The notes beneath the pieces were generated by a model. It did not search any database and was not told where the DNA came from. It worked only from the letters and a program-made list of their open reading frames with translations. This document shows positions 60,249 to 64,000 of a stretch of DNA of 64,000 nt, one piece after another. Within the stretch, counting starts at the first letter, position 1; each line of letters begins with the position of its first letter. The position numbers were made by a program, and so were the translations under genes. The stretch is from Faecalicatena contorta (GTDB lineage Bacteria > Bacillota > Clostridia > Lachnospirales > Lachnospiraceae): NCBI RefSeq assembly GCF_039521745.1, contig NZ_BAAACT010000010.1. One strand, written 5' to 3'.

Positions 60249-62330
60249 TTGAAACTGATTATCGCAGAAAAACCGAGCGTAGCAAAATCTATCGCGTTGG
60301 CCCTGGGTGCTTCATCCGGGGCCGATGGCTTTTATGAAGGCAATAACCTTCTTGTGTCCTGGTGCGTGGGGCATTTGGTATCCCCGCTGGACGCGGGCGG
60401 CTATGACGAGCGCTTTAAGAAATGGCACTATGAGGATCTGCCCATCCTGCCGGAGCCCTTCCGCTATGTGCTGGCACCGGGCAAAGAGGACGCTTTTGAA
60501 AATCTCCGTACCCTGATGGACCGCCCCGATGTGGATACCATTGTCAATGCCTGTGACACCGGGCGTGAAGGTGAGCTGATCTTCCGACTGGTGTATGAAA
60601 TGACCGGATGCCGCAAGCCGGTCCTCCGTCTTTGGATTTCCTCGATGGAGGACAGCGCCATCCGGGAGGGCTTTTCTGATCTTCGCCCCGGCGCAGATTA
60701 TGAAGCCCTGTATCAATCTGCCCTCTGCCGCCAGAAAGCGGATTGGCTGGTGGGGATCAACGCCACGCGCCTTTTCTCCGTTCTCTATCACCGCACCTTG
60801 AATGTGGGCCGTGTTCAGACCCCCACACTGGCAATGCTGGCAGAGCGTGACGCGAAGATCACGCTGTTCCACAAAGAAAAATATCATCTGCTGCGCCTGA
60901 CGCTGGATGGAGCCGAAGCAGTGTCGGAGAAATTCACCGATCCGGCAGAGGCGGAACAGGCAGCGGCCATGTGCAAGGGTGCGGCCGTCACCTGTACCTC
61001 TGTCACGAAAGAGCAGAAAAAAGAACAGCCTCCGAAGCTCTATGACCTTACCACCTTGCAGCGTGAGGCAAACCGGCTGCTTGGCTACACGGCGAAGCAG
61101 ACCCTTGACTACGCCCAGAGCCTCTACGAAAAGAAGCTGCTGACCTACCCCCGCACGGACAGCCGGTATCTGACCTCCGATATGGCGGAAACGGTCTCCT
61201 GTGTGATCCACCTGGCGGCAAAGCTACCACCTTTTGATGGCTGCACAAACTTCTTCCCTCTGGTGGAGGCCATGGTCTCCAACAAGGACGTATCCGACCA
61301 CCACGCCATCATCCCCACCTTGGAGATCGAGAAAGCGGATATCCCCGCCCTGTCCCTGGGCGAGCGTGAGCTGCTTCTTCTGGTCTGCTGCCGTCTGCTG
61401 TGTGCGTCGGCAGAGCCCTATGAGTATGAGGTGGTCACGGCCACCTTCGACTGTGGCGGCCATTCCTTCACCGCAAAGGGCACGCGCGTCCTCTCCGAAG
61501 GATGGCGGGAGATCGACCGTATTTTCCGCGTCTCCCTGAAAGAAAAGCCTGCGGACGGGGACGGCGGCACGCTGCCGGACTTCACCGAAGGGCAGACCTT
61601 TGACGGCGCGGAGGTTTCCGTCACCGAGCATTTCACCCAGCCGCCGAAGCCCTATACCGAAGATACCCTCCTGTCCGCTATGGAGAACGCGGGCAAGGAT
61701 GATATCCCCGATGAAGCAGAGAGAAAAGGACTTGGCACGCCAGCGACCAGGGCGGCTATCATCGAAAAGCTGGTGACAGCCGGATTTGTGGAGCGCAAGG
61801 GCAGGAGCCTGATCCCCACAAAAGCGGGTATCAACCTTGTCACGGTCCTGCCGGAGCCGCTGACCTCTCCCATGCTGACGGCGGAGTGGGAGCAGAAATT
61901 GACGGAGATCGCAAAGGGCGGTGCTGACCCGGACACCTTCATGGATGGCATCCGGGATATGGTCCGGGAGATCGTTTCCACCTATTCCTGCATTTCCGAG
62001 GACGGCAAAAAGCTGTTTGCCCCGGAGAAGGAGAGCATCGGCGCCTGCCCCCGCTGCGGCCAGCCGGTCTATGAGGGGAAGAAAAACTTTGCCTGTTCAG
62101 ATCGGTCCTGCGGCTTTGTCCTCTGGAAAAATGACCGCTTCTGGACGAGCCGTAAGAAGGAGCTGACAAAGAAGATGGCAGCGGACCTTCTGAAAAAGGG
62201 CCGTACCAATGTCAAGGGAATGTGGTCTGAAAAGAAACAGGCTGCCTACGATGCCGCCGTGATCCTCTGCGACACGGGCGGCAGGTACATCGATTTCAAG
62301 CTGGAATTTCCCAAAAATAAGCGAAGCTGA
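60249..62330 (+). CDS. DNA topoisomerase III (TopB-like)
   Basis: A 693-residue type IA topoisomerase that relaxes or unlinks DNA, common in conjugative elements. TOPRIM domain with EKPSVAKSIA (7-16) and DTGREGELI (about 100-108), active-site Tyr in LLTYPRTDSRYL (about 300), and a C-terminal zinc-ribbon C-x2-C...C-x4-C (CPRCGQPVYEGKKNFACSD, about 600). The start is TTG at 60249, with AGGAGG seven bases upstream. The ArdA-like gene follows by 14 bases. Confidence 0.94.
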   Translation: MKLIIAEKPSVAKSIALALGASSGADGFYEGNNLLVSWCVGHLVSPLDAGGYDERFKKWHYEDLPILPEPFRYVLAPGKEDAFENLRTLMDRPDVDTIVNACDTGREGELIFRLVYEMTGCRKPVLRLWISSMEDSAIREGFSDLRPGADYEALYQSALCRQKADWLVGINATRLFSVLYHRTLNVGRVQTPTLAMLAERDAKITLFHKEKYHLLRLTLDGAEAVSEKFTDPAEAEQAAAMCKGAAVTCTSVTKEQKKEQPPKLYDLTTLQREANRLLGYTAKQTLDYAQSLYEKKLLTYPRTDSRYLTSDMAETVSCVIHLAAKLPPFDGCTNFFPLVEAMVSNKDVSDHHAIIPTLEIEKADIPALSLGERELLLLVCCRLLCASAEPYEYEVVTATFDCGGHSFTAKGTRVLSEGWREIDRIFRVSLKEKPADGDGGTLPDFTEGQTFDGAEVSVTEHFTQPPKPYTEDTLLSAMENAGKDDIPDEAERKGLGTPATRAAIIEKLVTAGFVERKGRSLIPTKAGINLVTVLPEPLTSPMLTAEWEQKLTEIAKGGADPDTFMDGIRDMVREIVSTYSCISEDGKKLFAPEKESIGACPRCGQPVYEGKKNFACSDRSCGFVLWKNDRFWTSRKKELTKKMAADLLKKGRTNVKGMWSEKKQAAYDAAVILCDTGGRYIDFKLEFPKNKRS

Positions 62331-62343
62331 AGGAGGAGCGTAT

Positions 62344-64000
62344 ATGCCGGATTACAGTTACAACAAGGATTATCCCTTTGCCGCCTTTATCACCAATCTT
62401 GGCAAGTACAACGAGGGCGAGCTTGTGGGCGAGTGGGTGAAGTTTCCTACCACCGCTGAGGAACTGAAGGAGGTATTCAAGCGTATCGGCATCGGCCAGA
62501 GGGATGACTTCGGCCAGCCCTATGAGGAATGGTTCATCACGGACTATGACTGCTATGTGGACGGCCTCTATGACAAGCTGGGCGAATACGAAAATCTGGA
62601 CGAGCTCAATTATCTGGCGTCGAAGCTGGATGAAATGAGCGACAGCGAATACACGCAGTTTCAGGCCGGTATGGAAATGGGCGACCATTGCGGCAGCCTG
62701 CAGGAGATCATCAACCTGACGGAAAATCTGGACTGCTATGAGGTCTATCCCCATATTGCGGACTATGACGATCTTGGGCGCTATTACATTGAGGAGCTGG
62801 AGGTCATGCAGGTGCCGGAGCATCTGCAAAACTACATCGACTATGAGGCCTACGGCCGGGACGTGGCGATGGACGAGAACGGCAGCTTTACGGATCAGGG
62901 CTATGTGCGGGATACGGGGGACCGCTTCTGCGAGTATTACGATGGCGAGCGCGGCAGTATCCCCGATGAATACCGAGTGATGGCCTTCCAGGACGATCTT
63001 CCCGAAGAAGAAAAGTCTGAGTGGGCTATGGATATCGCTTTTGATATGGACGAGTTCTTCCGTCAGAACGATCCGCAGTACGCGGCGGAGCACCCGGAGG
63101 CGCACGCCGCAAAGGAAGCGCTCTACGAAAACCTGATGGCAGGGCGCATTTCCGCTCTGGATGAAAAGCTGGCGGCGCTGGGGCAAACGCAGGAGGACTA
63201 TCTTCCTTCGGAGATTGAAAAGTTCAAGGATGCCACGGGCTATGAGGAATTTCTTGATTTTGATCCGGCGGAGGTCAAGGCCGCTTTGGATGACCCGGAG
63301 AAGTCCCATGCGGGTGAAATGCTGTCCGCTGCGGAGAAGGTTGCCTCGGAAAAGATGACTGTGCTTGTAGTGGAGCCTATGAAGGGACCCTATGTGAAGG
63401 AGATCGACCCCGATCTTCATTCCCTGCAGGCGGAGGTCGGCGGAGATATTGGCGCAACTTATCCCTATTCTGACCCGGTGGCGCTGGTTTGCAATGATGA
63501 AGGAAAGCTCATAGGGCTTGATTTGAACCGTGGGCTGCGGGATGAAAATGGAGAAATTTATGATATCGTAGCAGGGACTTTCCTGGTGGTTGGACTTGGT
63601 GAGGAAGATTTCGCCTCCCTGTCCCCGGAACTGATTCAGAAATACACGGAACAGTTCAAAACGCCGGAACGATTTATGCAGATCAATGGCAATATCGTTG
63701 TTCTCCCTGTCCCGGCAGAGAAGCAAGACCTCACTTATCTGCCAGACCGTTTTGAAACTGGCGAACGTGTGCAGACACCGAGGGGCAGCTTTCAGGTGAC
63801 GGCTATGAGCCGGGAGCAGATGGAGGCGGCCGGTTACGGTGTCCACCATATTTCCGATGATGGAAAGTATCTTATCATGGGAAACGGCACACGGGCCTTT
63901 GCCGTGGCAGCAGAACAGCCGGAAAAGGACAATCCTCTCCGCACCGCTGAAATGACGCTGGAGGATGACTACGGCATGATCGACGGCGTTATCAACAACG
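62344..64000 (+). CDS. ArdA-like antirestriction protein with DUF3846-like domain, partial
   Basis: The frame is open from the ATG at 62344 (AGGAGG upstream) to the right edge, so the C-terminus is missing. The first 165 residues resemble ArdA: DYPFAAFITNLGKYNEGELV and the acidic DNA-mimic part with many Asp and Glu residues. Residues about 335-450 (TVLVVEPMKGPYVKEIDPDL, then GDIGATYPYSDPVALVCNDE) resemble DUF3846. A YodL-like region may begin beyond. ArdA imitates DNA and blocks type I restriction enzymes, helping the ICE to establish in new hosts. Confidence 0.82.
   Translation, partial: MPDYSYNKDYPFAAFITNLGKYNEGELVGEWVKFPTTAEELKEVFKRIGIGQRDDFGQPYEEWFITDYDCYVDGLYDKLGEYENLDELNYLASKLDEMSDSEYTQFQAGMEMGDHCGSLQEIINLTENLDCYEVYPHIADYDDLGRYYIEELEVMQVPEHLQNYIDYEAYGRDVAMDENGSFTDQGYVRDTGDRFCEYYDGERGSIPDEYRVMAFQDDLPEEEKSEWAMDIAFDMDEFFRQNDPQYAAEHPEAHAAKEALYENLMAGRISALDEKLAALGQTQEDYLPSEIEKFKDATGYEEFLDFDPAEVKAALDDPEKSHAGEMLSAAEKVASEKMTVLVVEPMKGPYVKEIDPDLHSLQAEVGGDIGATYPYSDPVALVCNDEGKLIGLDLNRGLRDENGEIYDIVAGTFLVVGLGEEDFASLSPELIQKYTEQFKTPERFMQINGNIVVLPVPAEKQDLTYLPDRFETGERVQTPRGSFQVTAMSREQMEAAGYGVHHISDDGKYLIMGNGTRAFAVAAEQPEKDNPLRTAEMTLEDDYGMIDGVINN

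Larger units (their letters stand above)
45684..64000 (+). mobile_element. Integrative conjugative element of Tn1549/CTn type, left part
   Basis: From the tRNA fragment onwards the genes follow the known order of Tn1549-like elements of Clostridia: Xis-like, replication-protein-like, PcfB, VirD4, Maff2, VirB6-like, PrgI, VirB4, methylase, NlpC/P60, DUF4315, DUF4366, topoisomerase III, ArdA. The GC content is visibly higher than that of the chromosome to the left. Integrase, relaxase and the right attachment site should lie to the right of the window. Confidence 0.9.

Noticed and set aside
62296..63849. 517-codon minus-strand open frame
   Set aside because: It is antisense to the ArdA-like gene, has no ribosome-binding site, and the plus-strand product matches known families.
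1..64000. CRISPR array
   Set aside because: No series of regularly spaced direct repeats with unique spacers was found; the only close direct repeats are the two units at 15-57 and the two 7-bp units at 45863-45880.

Overview
The window looks like the genome of a gut-type Lachnospiraceae (Clostridia). The evidence is AGGAGG ribosome-binding sites, YesMN two-component genes, dense sugar ABC transporter clusters, EcsC, and a Tn1549/CTn-type conjugative element with Maff2, PcfB, CD1108-like and DUF4366-like proteins. The chromosomal part (1-45.68 kb) is almost all on the minus strand. From 45.68 kb to the right edge lies the left part of an integrated conjugative element (ICE), mostly on the plus strand.

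Layout. (1) 1-430: a tandem repeat at the edge and a long palindromic element (copy A) immediately 3' of a D-Ala-D-Ala carboxypeptidase gene (428-1804). (2) 2.0-21.2 kb: a 14-gene minus-strand glycan/sugar locus. In transcription order it holds an iron-type alcohol dehydrogenase, a GH2 glycosidase, YesM kinase, YesN regulator, ABC solute-binding lipoprotein, two permeases, a second GH2 glycosidase, an MFS transporter, a FucI-like isomerase, a class II aldolase, a PfkB kinase, an SDR oxidoreductase and a ThuA-like protein. (3) 21.4-24.6 kb: PAP2 phosphatase, XRE regulator with membrane tail, flavoprotein and a small membrane protein. (4) 24.79-25.16 kb: a second palindromic element (copy B). 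(5) 25.2-38.6 kb: a minus-strand operon with a ribose-type ABC importer, a rhamnose-mutarotase-like protein, a GDSL esterase, a parvulin-like protein and three UroD-superfamily proteins carrying an H-x-C zinc-type motif, plus a fourth divergent UroD-like gene behind an AraC regulator. (6) 38.7-45.4 kb: a LacI regulator fused to an ABC solute-binding domain, a hybrid histidine kinase, a TetR regulator and EcsC. (7) 45.68-64 kb: the ICE. It abuts a 3' fragment of a tRNA-Arg(CCT) gene and carries an Xis-like gene, a RepA/DUF6017-type protein, PcfB, VirD4, Maff2, a TrbL/VirB6-like protein, PrgI, VirB4, a C5 methylase, an NlpC/P60 hydrolase, DUF4315, DUF4366, topoisomerase III and an ArdA-like protein that runs off the edge. 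Integrase and relaxase genes are not in the window.

How the parts work together. Locus 2 fits import and hydrolysis of a glycoside followed by isomerase-kinase-aldolase-reductase processing of the released sugar. Locus 5 pairs a sugar importer with UroD-type methyltransferase candidates, so a methylated sugar or glycoside is one possible substrate. The substrates of both loci cannot be fixed from sequence.

Most unusual signal. The two palindromic elements (75-430 and 24786-25156) have almost unrelated stem sequences that still pair nearly perfectly, while their loops and junctions are the same. That pattern indicates selection on a folded nucleic acid. Both lie a few bases after a stop codon in the same orientation. 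A second point of interest is a pair of AT-richer, self-contained cargo cassettes in the ICE (about 54.0-55.04 kb and 59.43-60.23 kb), which encode unrecognised proteins with HEPN-like motifs.
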